From Collimonas sp. OK307 (GTDB taxonomy: Bacteria; Pseudomonadota; Gammaproteobacteria; Burkholderiales; Burkholderiaceae_D): 64,000 nucleotides of DNA. Location: NCBI RefSeq assembly GCF_900113705.1, contig NZ_FOQI01000001.1, forward strand, positions 744,001-808,000. Reading direction: 5' to 3'. Below are positions 1 through 10,147 of this stretch, one piece after another. The position numbers and the translations under genes were made by a program. Below the pieces are notes generated by a model that was not told where the DNA came from, ran no database searches, and saw nothing but the letters and a program-made list of their open reading frames with translations. The stretch's first letter is position 1. Every line of letters starts with the position of its first letter.

Positions 1-718
1 CGCTGGTAAAGCAACCCTGAAACAGATAGTGCGATTGCACCACGTATTTCGCTACAGCCGCCGGGTCGGCCTCAACTGAACCGGGTGCAGCCGATGCGCC
101 GATCATCGCCTGCATCAACGCATTCTCGTAGCGCCGCCACCGCATCGCGGCATCGCGTTGTTGCTCCACTGTTCCATTCTGCAACAGCGCTGTCAGGAAT
201 TGGAGCACATTGTTCTTTTGCTCTCGCCTCCATCCACTTGTCAGTTCTGCCCAGGCCTCCGGCGCCAACGCCTGCAGCGACTGGAAAAACCAGGTCATTT
301 CCCGAGGACTGGCTAGAAACACCCCGCGCAGCACCAGGGCGCTCAATCGTGCCGGGTAACGCCCGGCATACAAGACTCCCAGCGCAGCGCCCCACGAGCC
401 GCCTACGACCATCCACCGGGCAATCTGCAGGTGTTCGCGCAAGCGTTCTATATCCTGAATCAGGTCGGAGGTCCGGTTATGCGCCAGCGAAGCAGCAGGC
501 AGACTCAGTCCCGCACCGCGCTGATCGAACAGAACCACGCGCTGGCGCGATAAATCGAACCAGTCCAGCATGCCCGCGTGACAACTGCTGCCCGGACCGC
601 CATGCAACACCACTGCGGCCGGACCGAAGCTGCAGCCGTATTCGGCGAAATACAAGCGATGGCCGTCGCCTACGGGCAGATATCCGACTTGCACAGGCTC
701 AGGAAAAGTCTTCGGCAT
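1..718 (-). CDS. Proline iminopeptidase-like alpha/beta hydrolase (partial)
   Basis: This reading frame starts at 718 and runs off the window start, so its 3' end is missing. The translation shows the alpha/beta-hydrolase features of proline iminopeptidases: the oxyanion segment HGGPGSS (about residues 40-46), the DQRGAGLS segment and the nucleophile elbow GGSWGAALG. Such enzymes remove N-terminal proline from peptides in the cytosol. It diverges from pqqA, with 112 bp between the two starts. Peptidases are often found beside pqq genes, and PqqA is a peptide precursor that must be processed, so a role in trimming PqqA or its products is a reasonable inference but is not shown. The catalytic Asp and His would lie in the missing part. 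Confidence 0.85.
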   Translation of the reverse strand, partial: MPKTFPEPVQVGYLPVGDGHRLYFAEYGCSFGPAAVVLHGGPGSSCHAGMLDWFDLSRQRVVLFDQRGAGLSLPAASLAHNRTSDLIQDIERLREHLQIARWMVVGGSWGAALGVLYAGRYPARLSALVLRGVFLASPREMTWFFQSLQALAPEAWAELTSGWRREQKNNVLQFLTALLQNGTVEQQRDAAMRWRRYENALMQAMIGASAAPGSVEADPAAVAKYVVQSHYLFQGCFTS

Positions 719-830
719 GGAACTTGCGTTTATCGACATGATTGCATCAGTTTTCAAGAAGTACGATCGGCAATGCTGACATGCAATCACAAATCGTACC
801 CGTTATTTTTCTAATTGAATGGAGACAATC

Positions 831-905
831 ATGACCTGGAGCAAACCTGAATTTTCCGACCTGCGTTTCGGCTTTGAAATCACGATGTATATCGCCAATC
901 GTTAA
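831..905 (+). CDS. pqqA: PqqA, coenzyme PQQ precursor peptide
   Basis: This is a 24-codon gene with a GGAGA ribosome site 7 bases before the ATG. The peptide begins MTWSKPEF and ends MYIANR. It carries the E-x3-Y arrangement (Glu16, Tyr20) whose two side chains are crosslinked to build PQQ. The length and C-terminal part are typical of PqqA. It is the first gene of pqqABCDE; PqqD presents this peptide to the radical-SAM enzyme PqqE. Confidence 0.95.
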   Translation: MTWSKPEFSDLRFGFEITMYIANR

Positions 906-969
906 TCCTTCGTTATTAATCTTTAGTTGTTATTCCTCAGCTATTAATCGCCTCTGATTCATGAGGACC

Positions 970-998
970 GCGCGGCGACCGTAAAACGGTTACCGCGC
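970..998 (+). other. Hairpin between pqqA and pqqB
   Basis: GCGCGG (970-975) pairs with CCGCGC (993-998), and ACCGT (978-982) pairs with ACGGT (986-990) across a 3-base loop, with a two-base mismatch between the stems. No T-run follows. It could stabilise the short pqqA message or partly terminate transcription so that the precursor peptide is made in excess over the enzymes. That function is inferred. Confidence 0.55.
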
Positions 999-1025
999 TT
1001 CATTCAAGGCTTACGCGAAAGCACA

Positions 1026-1943
1026 ATGAAAATCATCGTATTAGGATCTGCAGCAGGTGGCGGCTTCCCTCAGTGGAATTGCAACTGCCGTAACTGCAAT
1101 GGTGTACGCAACGGTAGTGTCAACGCCCGCGCACGTACGCAATCGTCGATTGCCGTGTCATCCAATGGCAGCGATTGGGTACTGATCAATGCCTCTCCAG
1201 ACATCTTGACCCAAATCCGCGCCAATCCGGCTTTGCAGCCGGCACGCGGCAAGCGCGATACCGGCATCGCTGCGGTGATGCTGATGGACGCGCAGATCGA
1301 CCATGTCACCGGATTATTAATGCTGCGCGAAGGAAAACCGCTTCCGCTGTATTGCACCAGCGCAGTCTGGGACGACCTTACCGGCGGCCTGCCGCTGGTA
1401 CACGTGCTGTCGCACTATTGCGGTGTCCAATGGCATATGCTCACCGCCAATCACAACGCCGCACCGGTGGAATTGCCGCGGATAGCGGATATCAGCTTCA
1501 CTCCGCTGGCCCTTTCAAGCAAGGCGCCGCCCTACTCTCCGCATCGGGAAATGCCGCAGCCTGGAGATAATCTGGGCCTGGTCATCGAGGATAAGAAGAC
1601 CGGGAAGAAAGTCTTTTACGCTCCCGGCCTGGGCGAGACCGAACCTCACGTCCTCAAGGCGATGCATGGCGCCGATTGTATTCTGGTGGACGGCACCTTC
1701 TGGACCGCCGACGAAATGATACAGCTGGGTTTTTCAAAAAAGATGGCCGCCGACATGGGACATCTGCCGCAATCCGGCAGGGGCGGAATGATAGAGGTCC
1801 TGAACGCGATTCCCGATACGCGCAAGGTCCTGATTCATATCAACAACACTAACCCGATCCTTGACGAAAACTCCGCTGAGCGCGCGATACTTGCGCAGCA
1901 CGGGATTGAAGTCGCATTTGACGGAATGGAAATCACGCTATGA
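1026..1943 (+). CDS. pqqB: PQQ biosynthesis protein PqqB
   Basis: This 305-residue member of the metallo-beta-lactamase fold family is full length. It starts [19 protein letters not shown]. The cysteine cluster CNCRNC near residues 19-24 is characteristic of PqqB. A later segment ([11 protein letters not shown]) matches the degenerate metal-site loop of the family. PqqB is an iron-dependent hydroxylase acting on the crosslinked Glu-Tyr intermediate before ring closure. The gene overlaps pqqC by four bases (ATGA), which suggests translational coupling. Confidence 0.96.
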   Translation: MKIIVLGSAAGGGFPQWNCNCRNCNGVRNGSVNARARTQSSIAVSSNGSDWVLINASPDILTQIRANPALQPARGKRDTGIAAVMLMDAQIDHVTGLLMLREGKPLPLYCTSAVWDDLTGGLPLVHVLSHYCGVQWHMLTANHNAAPVELPRIADISFTPLALSSKAPPYSPHREMPQPGDNLGLVIEDKKTGKKVFYAPGLGETEPHVLKAMHGADCILVDGTFWTADEMIQLGFSKKMAADMGHLPQSGRGGMIEVLNAIPDTRKVLIHINNTNPILDENSAERAILAQHGIEVAFDGMEITL

Positions 1944-2650
1944 ACGACGCAATGAAAAGTAACATCTTGCCGGCCTGGAATCGCACCGAATTCGAAGCGC
2001 AGCTAAGCGCCAAAGGAGCTGGCTATCACATTCATCATCCGTTCAACGTCAAGATGAACGAAGGTTTGCTCAGCCGTGACCAGGTACGCGGATGGATCGC
2101 CAATCGTTTCTATTATCAAATCAGGATCCCGCAAAAAGATGCGGCAATCATTGCCAATTGCCCTGATCGCGAAACCCGTCGCAAATGGGTACAACGCATA
2201 CTCGACCACGACGGTTGGGAAGACAATGCGGGCGGCATCGAAGCCTGGGCACGGCTCGCCATGGCAGCCGGCATTCCGGGCGATGAGGTGTGGTCATTGC
2301 AGCATGTTGCCCCCGGTGTGCGCTTTGCGGTCGACGCCTATGTCAATTTCGCGCGCTGTGCGCCATGGCAGGAGGCCGTCTGTTCGTCGCTTACTGAAAT
2401 GTTCGCTCCCAAAATCCACAAGGATCGGTTAGCCAACTGGCCCCGGCATTACGCATGGATCGAACCTGACGGCTTGCAGTACTTCCGCAGCCGTATCTCG
2501 CTGGCCGAGCGCGACGTCGAACATGGCCTGCAAGTGACACTGGATCATTTCGTCACGCGTGTGCAGCAGGAACGCGCGCTGGAAATACTTCAATTCAAAC
2601 TCGACGTGCTATGGAGCATGTTGGATGCAATCGAAAAGGCTTATCCCTGA
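1940..2650 (+). CDS. pqqC: Pyrroloquinoline-quinone synthase PqqC
   Basis: A 236-residue all-helical, cofactor-free oxidase that carries out the last step of PQQ synthesis, ring closure and eight-electron oxidation of AHQQ by O2. Typical segments are visible: [25 protein letters not shown] and IPQKDAAI, followed by the His/Arg-rich active-site helices ([13 protein letters not shown]). The first ATG overlaps the pqqB stop; a second ATG four codons later is an alternative start. The length fits the family. Confidence 0.96.
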   Translation: MNDAMKSNILPAWNRTEFEAQLSAKGAGYHIHHPFNVKMNEGLLSRDQVRGWIANRFYYQIRIPQKDAAIIANCPDRETRRKWVQRILDHDGWEDNAGGIEAWARLAMAAGIPGDEVWSLQHVAPGVRFAVDAYVNFARCAPWQEAVCSSLTEMFAPKIHKDRLANWPRHYAWIEPDGLQYFRSRISLAERDVEHGLQVTLDHFVTRVQQERALEILQFKLDVLWSMLDAIEKAYP

Positions 2651-2679
2651 ATTAATTCCATTTTTGCATTGGAACCATC

Positions 2680-2943
2680 ATGAATGCTCCGCCAGAAAAA
2701 CCAAAATTATCCAGGCTGTTTCGACTGCAGTGGGAAGACGCACAAAGCGACTACGTCCTGCTCTACCCCGAAGGCATGGTAAAACTGAATCGCAGCGCCG
2801 CCGAGATCCTCAAACTCTGCGACGGCGAGCGCGACGTTCAGACGATCACACACGACCTGGAACGCGCGTTTTCAGTCGCCGGATTAAAAGAAGATGTCAA
2901 TGATTTCCTACGGATTGCCAATGAACGCAACTGGATTTCCTGA
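2680..2943 (+). CDS. pqqD: PQQ biosynthesis peptide chaperone PqqD
   Basis: An 87-residue winged-helix RiPP recognition protein. It binds PqqA and delivers it to PqqE. The segments FRLQWEDAQSDYVLLYPEGMVKLN and AAEILKLCDGERDV match the family. It begins 29 bases after the pqqC stop, and its 3' end overlaps the start of pqqE. In some bacteria pqqC and pqqD are fused; here they are separate. Confidence 0.95.
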   Translation: MNAPPEKPKLSRLFRLQWEDAQSDYVLLYPEGMVKLNRSAAEILKLCDGERDVQTITHDLERAFSVAGLKEDVNDFLRIANERNWIS

Positions 2944-4078
2944 AAAGGGCTATCAGGCCGCCCCGCCGCCGCTCTGGCTGCTGGCTGAACTGACGTATCG
3001 TTGCCCGCTGCATTGTGTGTTTTGCTACAACCCGCTCAATTACGCAGAAAACAAGAAGGAATTGAGCACCGCGCAATGGATCGATGTAATGCGCCAGGCA
3101 CGCAAACTGGGTGCGGCCCAACTCGGATTTTCCGGCGGCGAACCATTGCTGCGTGACGATCTCGAAGACTTGATAGAAGAAGGCCGCAAGCTCGGTTACT
3201 ATACCAACCTGATCACATCCGGTATCGGCCTGACGGAAACCCGCATCGCCCGGATGAAGCAACTGGGACTCGACCACATCCAGCTGTCGTTCCAGGATTC
3301 AACCAGGGAAATGAATGATTTCCTGTCTAGCACCAAGACTTTCGACCTGAAGTCGCGCACCGCCAGGCTGATCAAGGCCTACGACTATCCCATGGTGCTC
3401 AACGTCGTGCTGCACCGCTACAACCTCGATCACGTCGCACGCATTATCGATATGGCGATCGAGATGGGAGTCGAATACCTGGAACTGGCGAATACACAAT
3501 ATTATGGCTGGGGCCTGGTCAATCGCGCACATCTCATGCCGAGCCGCGAGCAAGTCGAGAAGGCGGAGGCCATCGTCAACGAGTATCGCGCCCGGATCGG
3601 CAACCGGGTCAAGATCCTGTTCGTCGTTCCGGATTACTTCGAAGAACGGCCAAAAGCCTGCATGAACGGCTGGGGTTCGGTTTTTCTGGCAGTTGGCGCC
3701 GATGGCACTGCCCTGCCTTGCCATGCGGCCAGATCATTGCCCGGCATGGAATTCCCGAACGTAACGCAATACAGCCTGCACGACATCTGGCAGCATAGCG
3801 ACGCCTTCAACCGCTATCGCGGCGACTACTGGATGCAGGAGCCGTGCCGTAGCTGCGACGAAAAGAAAAAGGATTTCGGCGGCTGTCGCTGCCAGGCATA
3901 CGCGCTCACCGGCGATGCGGCCGGCGCGGATCCGGTGTGCAACAAGTCGCCACATCACGACGAAGTAAAGAAGATCGTCTTGCACGCCAGGTCACGGGAT
4001 GTTGCGGCATCTGTGGAAAAACCGGTGTTGTTCCGGACCGATGCCAATTCACGCCTTTTCTTTGAGAACAAGGGTTGA
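2921..4078 (+). CDS. pqqE: PqqA peptide cyclase PqqE (radical SAM)
   Basis: This radical-SAM enzyme makes the carbon-carbon bond between Glu and Tyr of PqqA. The radical-SAM cluster motif C-PLH-C-VF-C lies near residues 28-35, followed by FSGGEP. The SPASM-domain cysteines that hold auxiliary Fe-S clusters follow in the C-terminal third (CMNGWGS, LPCHAA, CRSCDEKKKDFGGCRC). The start at 2921 puts about 14 residues before PPLWLLAEL, as in characterised PqqE. An upstream ATG at 2894 would overlap pqqD further and has its purine-rich stretch too close. 385 residues with the start used. Confidence 0.94.
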   Translation: MNATGFPEKGYQAAPPPLWLLAELTYRCPLHCVFCYNPLNYAENKKELSTAQWIDVMRQARKLGAAQLGFSGGEPLLRDDLEDLIEEGRKLGYYTNLITSGIGLTETRIARMKQLGLDHIQLSFQDSTREMNDFLSSTKTFDLKSRTARLIKAYDYPMVLNVVLHRYNLDHVARIIDMAIEMGVEYLELANTQYYGWGLVNRAHLMPSREQVEKAEAIVNEYRARIGNRVKILFVVPDYFEERPKACMNGWGSVFLAVGADGTALPCHAARSLPGMEFPNVTQYSLHDIWQHSDAFNRYRGDYWMQEPCRSCDEKKKDFGGCRCQAYALTGDAAGADPVCNKSPHHDEVKKIVLHARSRDVAASVEKPVLFRTDANSRLFFENKG

Positions 4079-4099
4079 CGCCGGCATTGCCGGCGTCAA
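4075..4099. terminator. Hairpin between convergent pqqE and acs
   Basis: A perfect 11-bp inverted repeat, TTGACGCCGGC (4075-4085) and GCCGGCGTCAA (4089-4099), with a 3-base loop. It starts within the pqqE stop codon and lies 9 bases from the acs stop. There is no clear T-run, but its position between convergent genes suggests bidirectional transcription stop. Confidence 0.6.
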
Positions 4100-4107
4100 C
4101 TTCAGCC

Positions 4108-6090
4108 TCAGGCCACCTCTTTCAATTGCTCCAGAATGGCTGGATTCTCCAATGTCGAGATATCCTGCGTCACTTCTTCTCCCTTTGCTAGCAGACGCAA
4201 CAGGCGCCGCATGATTTTGCCGGAACGGGTTTTCGGCAGATTATCCCCGAAACGCAGTTCTTTCGGTTTTGCTATCGGACCGATTTCCTTTCCCACCCAG
4301 TTACGCAGTTCGGCCGCAATCAGCTTCGCCTCGTCACCCACTGGCCGCGTTCGCTTGAGAACCACGAAAGCACAAATCGACTCCCCCGTCGTTGCGTCCG
4401 GCTTACCGACCACGGCAGCTTCCGCCACCAGCGGATGGGCAACCAGCGCCGATTCGATCTCCATCGTTCCCATCCGGTGGCCCGATACGTTCAACACATC
4501 GTCGATGCGTCCGGTAATCGTAAAATAACCGGTTTCGACATCACGAATAGCACCATCGCCGGCCAGATACAACTTGCCACCCAACTCTTCAGGAAAATAA
4601 CTCTTGATGAAACGCTGCGGATCGCCCCAGATATTACGGATCATCGATGGCCATGGACGCTTGACGACCAAGATACCGCCCTGCCCGTCAGGGAGATCCT
4701 TGCCGACCTCATCGACCACGCCGATCATGATGCCGGGCAGCGGCAAAGTGCACGAGCCGGGCACCATGGCAGTGGCGCCCGGCAACGGGCTAATCATGTG
4801 GCCGCCGGTTTCGGTCTGCCAAAACGTATCGACGATCGGGCATTGCTCGCGCCCTATATGCTTGTAATACCAGAGCCACGCATCGGGATTGATCGGCTCG
4901 CCGACCGAACCTAACAGACGCAGGCTCTGCAGGTCGTATCGTTGCGGATGCACATCCGGATTGGTGTCGGCGGCTTTTATCAGCGAGCGGATCGCCGTTG
5001 GCGCAGTATAAAAGATCGTCACCTTATGTTTCTGTATCATCTGCCAGAACCGCCCTGCATCGGGATAAGTCGGCACACCTTCAAACACGATTTCAGTCGC
5101 ACCGGCAGCCAGCGGGCCGTACGCGATATAGCTATGGCCGGTCACCCAGCCGATATCGGCAGTGCACCAGAAGACGTCGGACGGCTTGAGGTCGAAGGTC
5201 CATTTCATCGTCAGCGTCGCCCACAGCAAGAAGCCGCCGCTTGAATGTTGCACCCCCTTGGGCGTGCCTGTCGAGCCTGATGTATAGAGGATGAAAAGCG
5301 GATGTTCGGCGCTCACCCACTCAGGCTCGCACACGTCCGATTGAGCGGCCATCAGATCGGCAAGCCACAGATCCCGTCCGTCGACCTGCCCTGTCATGTT
5401 CCCCGTGCGGCGATGGACGATGACGTGTCTGACGTCATCGCAGCCGCCCATCTCAAGCGCCTGGTCGACAATCGATTTCAACGGCAACGATTTGCCGCCG
5501 CGTACCTGTTCATCCGACGTGATGACGGCAACAGCGCCGGCGTCGATGATGCGTTCTTGCAAAGATTTGGCCGAGAATCCACCGAATACGACCGAATGGA
5601 TCGCCCCTATGCGGGCACAGGCTTGCATCGCGGCTATGCCTTCGATCGACATTGGCATATAGATGACAACCCGGTCGCTTTTGCGAACGCCCAGCGCTTT
5701 CAGGCCATTCGCAAATTTGCATACCTTCCGATGCAATTCCCGATAAGTGACCCTGGTCACCTCGCCGTCATCCGCTTCGAAAATGATCGCCGTTTTATCG
5801 GCATTGCCGTTGACGAGATGCCGGTCCAGGCAATTGTAGGAAACGTTCAGATGACCGTCTTCAAACCATCTGTAGAACGGTGCATCGGATTCATCCAGTG
5901 CTTTGGTAAACGGCTTTTGCCAGATCAGGTTTTCACGCGCCAGCCGCGTCCAGAAGCCTTGATAATCGCGCTCGGCTTCTGCACATAAGGCGCGATACGC
6001 ATCCATGCCGGAGATCGTGGCGTTTTTTACAAAATCCGCCGAAGGGTGAAATTGGCCGGATGCTTGTTTTAACAGTGTGATGTCGTCCAT
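4108..6090 (-). CDS. acs: Acetyl-CoA synthetase (AMP-forming)
   Basis: Adenylate-forming enzyme turning acetate, ATP and CoA into acetyl-CoA. Family motifs: the P-loop-like [18 protein letters not shown], the WWQTETGG-type segment ([16 protein letters not shown]), [22 protein letters not shown], and a C-terminal [14 protein letters not shown] carrying the lysine that is acetylated in Acs proteins. I chose the start MDDITLLKQ at 6090 (660 residues, normal for Acs); the frame stays open upstream, but that extension looks unrelated. It lies downstream of the quinoprotein alcohol dehydrogenase and would take the acetate made by alcohol and aldehyde oxidation into central metabolism. Confidence 0.95.
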   Translation of the reverse strand: MDDITLLKQASGQFHPSADFVKNATISGMDAYRALCAEAERDYQGFWTRLARENLIWQKPFTKALDESDAPFYRWFEDGHLNVSYNCLDRHLVNGNADKTAIIFEADDGEVTRVTYRELHRKVCKFANGLKALGVRKSDRVVIYMPMSIEGIAAMQACARIGAIHSVVFGGFSAKSLQERIIDAGAVAVITSDEQVRGGKSLPLKSIVDQALEMGGCDDVRHVIVHRRTGNMTGQVDGRDLWLADLMAAQSDVCEPEWVSAEHPLFILYTSGSTGTPKGVQHSSGGFLLWATLTMKWTFDLKPSDVFWCTADIGWVTGHSYIAYGPLAAGATEIVFEGVPTYPDAGRFWQMIQKHKVTIFYTAPTAIRSLIKAADTNPDVHPQRYDLQSLRLLGSVGEPINPDAWLWYYKHIGREQCPIVDTFWQTETGGHMISPLPGATAMVPGSCTLPLPGIMIGVVDEVGKDLPDGQGGILVVKRPWPSMIRNIWGDPQRFIKSYFPEELGGKLYLAGDGAIRDVETGYFTITGRIDDVLNVSGHRMGTMEIESALVAHPLVAEAAVVGKPDATTGESICAFVVLKRTRPVGDEAKLIAAELRNWVGKEIGPIAKPKELRFGDNLPKTRSGKIMRRLLRLLAKGEEVTQDISTLENPAILEQLKEVA

Positions 6091-6169
6091 ATCTATCTCT
6101 ATCCTGCATGTGTCTGATTGTTGCCGGAGCCGGTAGCCATTGATAATCATAAGCGCCATGGCGACAGGC

Positions 6170-6199
6170 AAAAAAAAGCTGACGACCGCAGTCGTCAGC
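6170..6199 (-). terminator. Rho-independent terminator after the quinoprotein dehydrogenase gene
   Basis: On the minus strand a perfect 9-bp stem (GCTGACGAC/GTCGTCAGC, 6178-6199, 4-base loop) is followed by eight T (6177-6170). It lies about 70 bases past the alcohol dehydrogenase stop and 80 bases before acs, so acs probably has its own promoter or relies on read-through. Confidence 0.85.
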
Positions 6200-6265
6200 C
6201 AAAACTGCCCAGGGAGGAGCGGAGGAGCCGACGCTATGCCGCAACAGTCTGAAGGGCAGCCGTCA

Positions 6266-8014
6266 TTATTTTGAAGAAAGCTTGAATACCCATACCGAGC
6301 CGCCCTGTTCCAGGAAGTTGACCTTTTTCGCCACTTCACCACCCCACAACGGCACGGCGCCACCCCATCCGGAGGTCACCGCGATATACTGGGTATCGCC
6401 ATCTTTCCAGGTGACCGGCGGCGCCACAACGCCCGAACCGGTCTGGAATTTCCAGAGTTCCTTACCGGTCTTGGCATCGACCGCCTTCAGGAATCCTTCA
6501 GGCGTTCCGTAAAATACCAGGCCGCCCGCAGTTGTCATGACGCCACCCCATAACGGCGCGCTGTTCTTGACTTCCCAGACGATCTTGCCAGTCTTCGGAT
6601 CGATGGCACGCATGGCGCCGATGTAATCTTCGTTAAGCGGATGAATCGTGAAACCCGCGCCGAGAAACGCTCCGCCTTTCTTGTAGGTGACCGGTTCATT
6701 CCAGATATCCATGCCCCACTCATTAGCTGGCACATAGAACAGCTTGGTTTGCGGGCTGTAAGCCATCGGCATTTGATTTTTGGCGCCGAGGAAAGCCGGT
6801 GCGGCAAACACGGTCGCTCCCTTCTTGCCTTCTTCACCCTTGGTAGGGTCGCCGGGACGGCCGCTTTCAAGATAGTTGGGCCGGCCAGTCTTCAAATCGA
6901 TACCGGATGCCCAGGTGATTTTCTTAACGAACGGGAAAGCGTTTTCCAACTTGCCGTCCTTGGCGTCGATCACATAGAAGAAACCGTTGCGATCGGCTTT
7001 GCCGCCCATCCGCTTGCCATCCATGTCGAAGGTAACGAACTCATTGACGCCGTCGTAATCCCAGCCGTCATGCGGCGTAGTCTGGTAACTCCATTTGATT
7101 TTTCCGGTGTCGACATCCAGGGCCACTGTCGATGCAGAATACAGATTGTCACCAGGACGCAGATGGCTATTCCATGGTGCAGGATTACCTGTGCCGAAAT
7201 AAGCCAGTTTGGTTGTCGGGTCATAGGTTCCACCCAGCCATGTAGCGCCGCCGCCGGTTTTCCACAAATCGCCAGGCCATGACTTGTTGACCGTACCGGT
7301 AACGCCGTTTTCCGTGGCTTTGCCGTCCTTGTCGTACTTGTAACCCATGTGACCTTCGATCATCGGGCGGCTCCATACCAGCTGGCCGGTCTTGGGATTG
7401 CGCGCCTCGACGCGGCCTACCACACCGAATTCACCGCCGGACACGCCTGTCAGCAGCAGCCCGTTGGCAATCAGCGGCGCTGCGGACATCGAATATCCCG
7501 CAGCATAGTCGTCCACTTTTTCTTTCCAGACGATCTTGCCGGTATCCTGATCGAGTGCGACCAGCTGTGCGTCCAGCGTACCGAAAATGACCAGGTTATC
7601 GTACAGCGCTGCGCCGCGGTTGACCACGTCGCAACAAGGCATGATGCCGTCTGGCAGACGGTGCTCGTATTTCCACAGTTTGGCGCCGGTTTTCAGGTCG
7701 ATCGCGTAGATGCGGGAATACGAGCCTGTGACGAACATCTTGCCGTTATAGATCAACGGTTGCGATTCCTGCCCGCGCTGCTTCTCTCCTCCAAATGAAA
7801 AAGACCAGGCAGGAACCAGCTTGTTCACAGTCTGCGTATTAATTTGCGTCAATGGCGAAAAGCGTTGTCCCTGCGTGCCCATGCCCCAAGACAAGACGTT
7901 GTTCGGTGCCTTGGCGTCATTGGCAATCATTGCATCGGTAACACCCAGCGCGTGGGCAGAAAACGAACTGCACGCCATCATCCCAACCAATGCTGCTATC
8001 AGATTTCTCTTCAT
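6266..8014 (-). CDS. Quinoprotein (PQQ) alcohol dehydrogenase, lanthanide-type active site
   Basis: A 582-residue periplasmic eight-bladed propeller dehydrogenase of the methanol/ethanol dehydrogenase family, with a signal peptide ending near SAHA and a strong AGGAGG ribosome site. Visible key residues are the vicinal Cys127-Cys128 (MPCCDV), metal ligands Glu195 and Asn277, catalytic Asp319 and, two residues later, Asp321 (GWDYDGVN). A second Asp at this +2 position marks lanthanide-dependent enzymes such as XoxF, ExaF and PedH; calcium enzymes have Ala, Ser or Thr there. It probably oxidises ethanol or other primary alcohols and passes electrons to a cytochrome c not encoded here. No C-terminal haem domain is present. 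Confidence 0.93.
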   Translation of the reverse strand: MKRNLIAALVGMMACSSFSAHALGVTDAMIANDAKAPNNVLSWGMGTQGQRFSPLTQINTQTVNKLVPAWSFSFGGEKQRGQESQPLIYNGKMFVTGSYSRIYAIDLKTGAKLWKYEHRLPDGIMPCCDVVNRGAALYDNLVIFGTLDAQLVALDQDTGKIVWKEKVDDYAAGYSMSAAPLIANGLLLTGVSGGEFGVVGRVEARNPKTGQLVWSRPMIEGHMGYKYDKDGKATENGVTGTVNKSWPGDLWKTGGGATWLGGTYDPTTKLAYFGTGNPAPWNSHLRPGDNLYSASTVALDVDTGKIKWSYQTTPHDGWDYDGVNEFVTFDMDGKRMGGKADRNGFFYVIDAKDGKLENAFPFVKKITWASGIDLKTGRPNYLESGRPGDPTKGEEGKKGATVFAAPAFLGAKNQMPMAYSPQTKLFYVPANEWGMDIWNEPVTYKKGGAFLGAGFTIHPLNEDYIGAMRAIDPKTGKIVWEVKNSAPLWGGVMTTAGGLVFYGTPEGFLKAVDAKTGKELWKFQTGSGVVAPPVTWKDGDTQYIAVTSGWGGAVPLWGGEVAKKVNFLEQGGSVWVFKLSSK

Positions 8015-8087
8015 GTCATCCTCCTGTTTTTTTTAAAACACTAGTTCACTACTGACTTATGGCATCCACCCCGGGAGGTGCTGCTTC

Positions 8088-8453
8088 CTATATGAGCTGC
8101 ATGTATTCTTCATCGGAAAATAATCTCGAACGTGTCAGGAATCGTTTCCCGGATCCGTTATCCAGCGAAAACATTCCTCCCATTCCGGCCACGACATCGA
8201 TGATGAGTTGGGTGTGCTTCCAATATTCGAACTGCTCCGCTCCCATGTAGAAGGGTTGGCCGCACAGCGCTCCGAGCAGCACATCGGTAGCGCTGATACT
8301 GAATTCACCCAACGCGTAGCACATGGGTGAACTGCCATCGCAGCATCCTCCTGACTGGAAGAACATCAATGGTCCGTGTTGCTCGCTCAACAGCCTGATG
8401 AATTCTTCGGCAGCAGCGGTCGCAACCACACGATGAACGGTTGGCTGTGTCAT
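8088..8453 (-). CDS. DUF779 family protein
   Basis: A 121-residue protein of the DUF779 family, which regularly lies beside NAD-dependent acetaldehyde/aldehyde dehydrogenase genes. It has the conserved FQSGGCCDGSSPMC cysteine segment (about residues 32-45), and ends with a hydrophilic tail. The start MTQPTVHR has a GGAAAA ribosome site. It sits 87 bases after the aldehyde dehydrogenase gene and 73 bases before the alcohol dehydrogenase start, so all three are probably cotranscribed. The biochemical role of DUF779 is not established; the clustered cysteines could bind a metal. Confidence 0.8.
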   Translation of the reverse strand: MTQPTVHRVVATAAAEEFIRLLSEQHGPLMFFQSGGCCDGSSPMCYALGEFSISATDVLLGALCGQPFYMGAEQFEYWKHTQLIIDVVAGMGGMFSLDNGSGKRFLTRSRLFSDEEYMQLI

Positions 8454-8459
8454 GTTTTC

Positions 8460-8486
8460 CTCACTCGGCTCACTCGGCTCACTCGG
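8460..8486. repeat. Three tandem copies of a 9-bp unit
   Basis: CTCACTCGG is repeated exactly three times immediately upstream of the DUF779 ribosome site. It could be a slippage-prone tract in the leader; no function is visible. Confidence 0.8.
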
Positions 8487-8540
8487 ATTTGCGACGCGCC
8501 CTTGGGTCAGGCGGGCGCATCGCACCAACGCTATTCGCCC

Positions 8541-10061
8541 TTAAAAGAAGCCCATCGCGTTGGGGTTATAGCTGACCAGAAGATTTTTGGTTTGCTGGTA
8601 GTGATCAAGCATCATCTTGTGGTTTTCACGTCCAATGCCGGATTGCTTGTAACCGCCGAAAGCCGCATGCGCCGGATACAGGTGATAGCAATTGGTCCAT
8701 ACCCGGCCGGCTTGAATCCCGCGTCCCATACGGAATGCGCGCGAACCGTCACGTGTCCACAAACCAGCGCCCAGGCCGTACAAGGTATCGTTGGCGATTT
8801 CCAGCGCGTCTTCTTCATCCTTGAAGGTCGTTACAGACACTACCGGGCCGAAAATTTCTTCCTGGAAGATGCGCATCTTGTTGTGGCCCTTGAAGATCGT
8901 AGGCTGCACGTAGTAACCGCCGCCGAAATCGCCGGTCAGGTTGTTACGTTCGCCGCCAATCAGGACTTGCGCACCTTCTTGTTTGCCTATGTCCATGTAA
9001 GACAGGATTTTTTCCAGCTGCTCTTGCGATGCCTGGGCGCCGATCATTGTCGTACTCTCGAGCGGGTTACCCTGCTTGATCGCGGCGACACGCTTGATTG
9101 CGCGTTCGATGAAACGGTCGTAGATCGATTCCTGGATCAGGACGCGCGACGGACAAGTACACACTTCCCCTTGGTTCAGCGCGAACATGGCAAAACCTTC
9201 GAGGCACTTATCGAAGAATGCGTCGTCTTGATCCATCACATCGGCAAAGAAAATGTTTGGCGATTTTCCGCCAAGTTCCAGTGTCACCGGAATAATGTTT
9301 TGCGACGCATACTGCATGATCAGGCGGCCGGTGCCGGTTTCCCCGGTGAAGGCAATCTTGGCTATGCGCTTGCTAGAAGCGAGTGGCTTGCCTGCCTCCA
9401 GACCGAAGCCGTTGACGATATTCAACACACCTGGCGGCAACAGATCTGCGATCAGCTCGGCCAAAACAAGAATCGACGCCGGCGTTTGCTCGGCCGGTTT
9501 CAGTACGACACAGTTACCTGCAGCCAGTGCCGGGGCCAGCTTCCATACCGCCATCAGGATCGGGAAATTCCACGGAATAATCTGGCCGACCACGCCCAGA
9601 GGTTCATGGAAATGGTAAGCGTAGGTCTGGTCGTCAATCGTGGCTACCGAGCCTTCCTGAGCCCGGATGCAACCGGCAAAGTAGCGGAAGTGATCGATTG
9701 CCAGCGGGATATCCGCTGCCGTCGTTTCACGGATCGGCTTGCCATTGTCTATGGTTTCGGCGATTGCCAGGGTTTCCAGATTGGCTTCCATGCGGTCGGC
9801 AATCTTGTTGAGAATATTTGCGCGCTCGGCAGGTGAGGTCTTGCCCCAGCTGGTCTTGGCAGCATGCGCGGCATCCAGCGCCAGTTCGACATCTTCTGCC
9901 GAGGAACGGGCTATTTCACAAAATACCTGACCCGTCACCGGTGTCACGTTTTCAAAATAAGCGCCATTGACCGGCGGCACGAACTTACCGCCGATGAAAT
10001 TATCGTAACGTTTCTTGAATGGGTTCTTGACACCGAGTTTACTAATGTCTGCGAGATTCAT
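8541..10061 (-). CDS. NAD-dependent aldehyde dehydrogenase (acetaldehyde dehydrogenase, ExaC/AcoD type)
   Basis: A 506-residue aldehyde dehydrogenase oxidising aldehydes to acids with NAD. It shows [19 protein letters not shown] and KPAEQTP for cofactor binding, FTGETGTG, the general-base glutamate in LELGGKSP and the catalytic cysteine in [11 protein letters not shown]. The C-terminal part [14 protein letters not shown] is typical. It is the first gene of the minus-strand set ALDH-DUF779-quinoprotein ADH and converts the aldehyde made by the last enzyme. A sigma-54-type promoter lies upstream (10148-10163), as for related acetaldehyde dehydrogenases that respond to enhancer-binding activators. 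Confidence 0.94.
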   Translation of the reverse strand: MNLADISKLGVKNPFKKRYDNFIGGKFVPPVNGAYFENVTPVTGQVFCEIARSSAEDVELALDAAHAAKTSWGKTSPAERANILNKIADRMEANLETLAIAETIDNGKPIRETTAADIPLAIDHFRYFAGCIRAQEGSVATIDDQTYAYHFHEPLGVVGQIIPWNFPILMAVWKLAPALAAGNCVVLKPAEQTPASILVLAELIADLLPPGVLNIVNGFGLEAGKPLASSKRIAKIAFTGETGTGRLIMQYASQNIIPVTLELGGKSPNIFFADVMDQDDAFFDKCLEGFAMFALNQGEVCTCPSRVLIQESIYDRFIERAIKRVAAIKQGNPLESTTMIGAQASQEQLEKILSYMDIGKQEGAQVLIGGERNNLTGDFGGGYYVQPTIFKGHNKMRIFQEEIFGPVVSVTTFKDEEDALEIANDTLYGLGAGLWTRDGSRAFRMGRGIQAGRVWTNCYHLYPAHAAFGGYKQSGIGRENHKMMLDHYQQTKNLLVSYNPNAMGFF

Positions 10062-10147
10062 GTCTTCCTCCGGTTAATGTATGGTCGAATCGTGTGTCGT
10101 TGATGAATCAAAATTTTCGGAATGTGCGTCTCCGACAGCTACTACTC

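Noticed and set aside
85-741. 218-codon open frame on the plus strand
   Set aside because: It is antisense to the partial iminopeptidase, which shows clear hydrolase motifs.
6091-6363. N-terminal extension of acetyl-CoA synthetase
   Set aside because: The upstream frame overlaps the end of the alcohol dehydrogenase gene and its terminator and does not resemble the family; the start at 6090 gives normal length.
8460-8486. Tandem 9-bp repeat as a CRISPR or regulatory array
   Set aside because: Only three short units with no spacers; simple tandem repeat.
8376-9836. 486-codon open frame on the plus strand
   Set aside because: It lies antisense to the well-supported aldehyde dehydrogenase gene and has no recognisable protein features; it is a codon-bias shadow.
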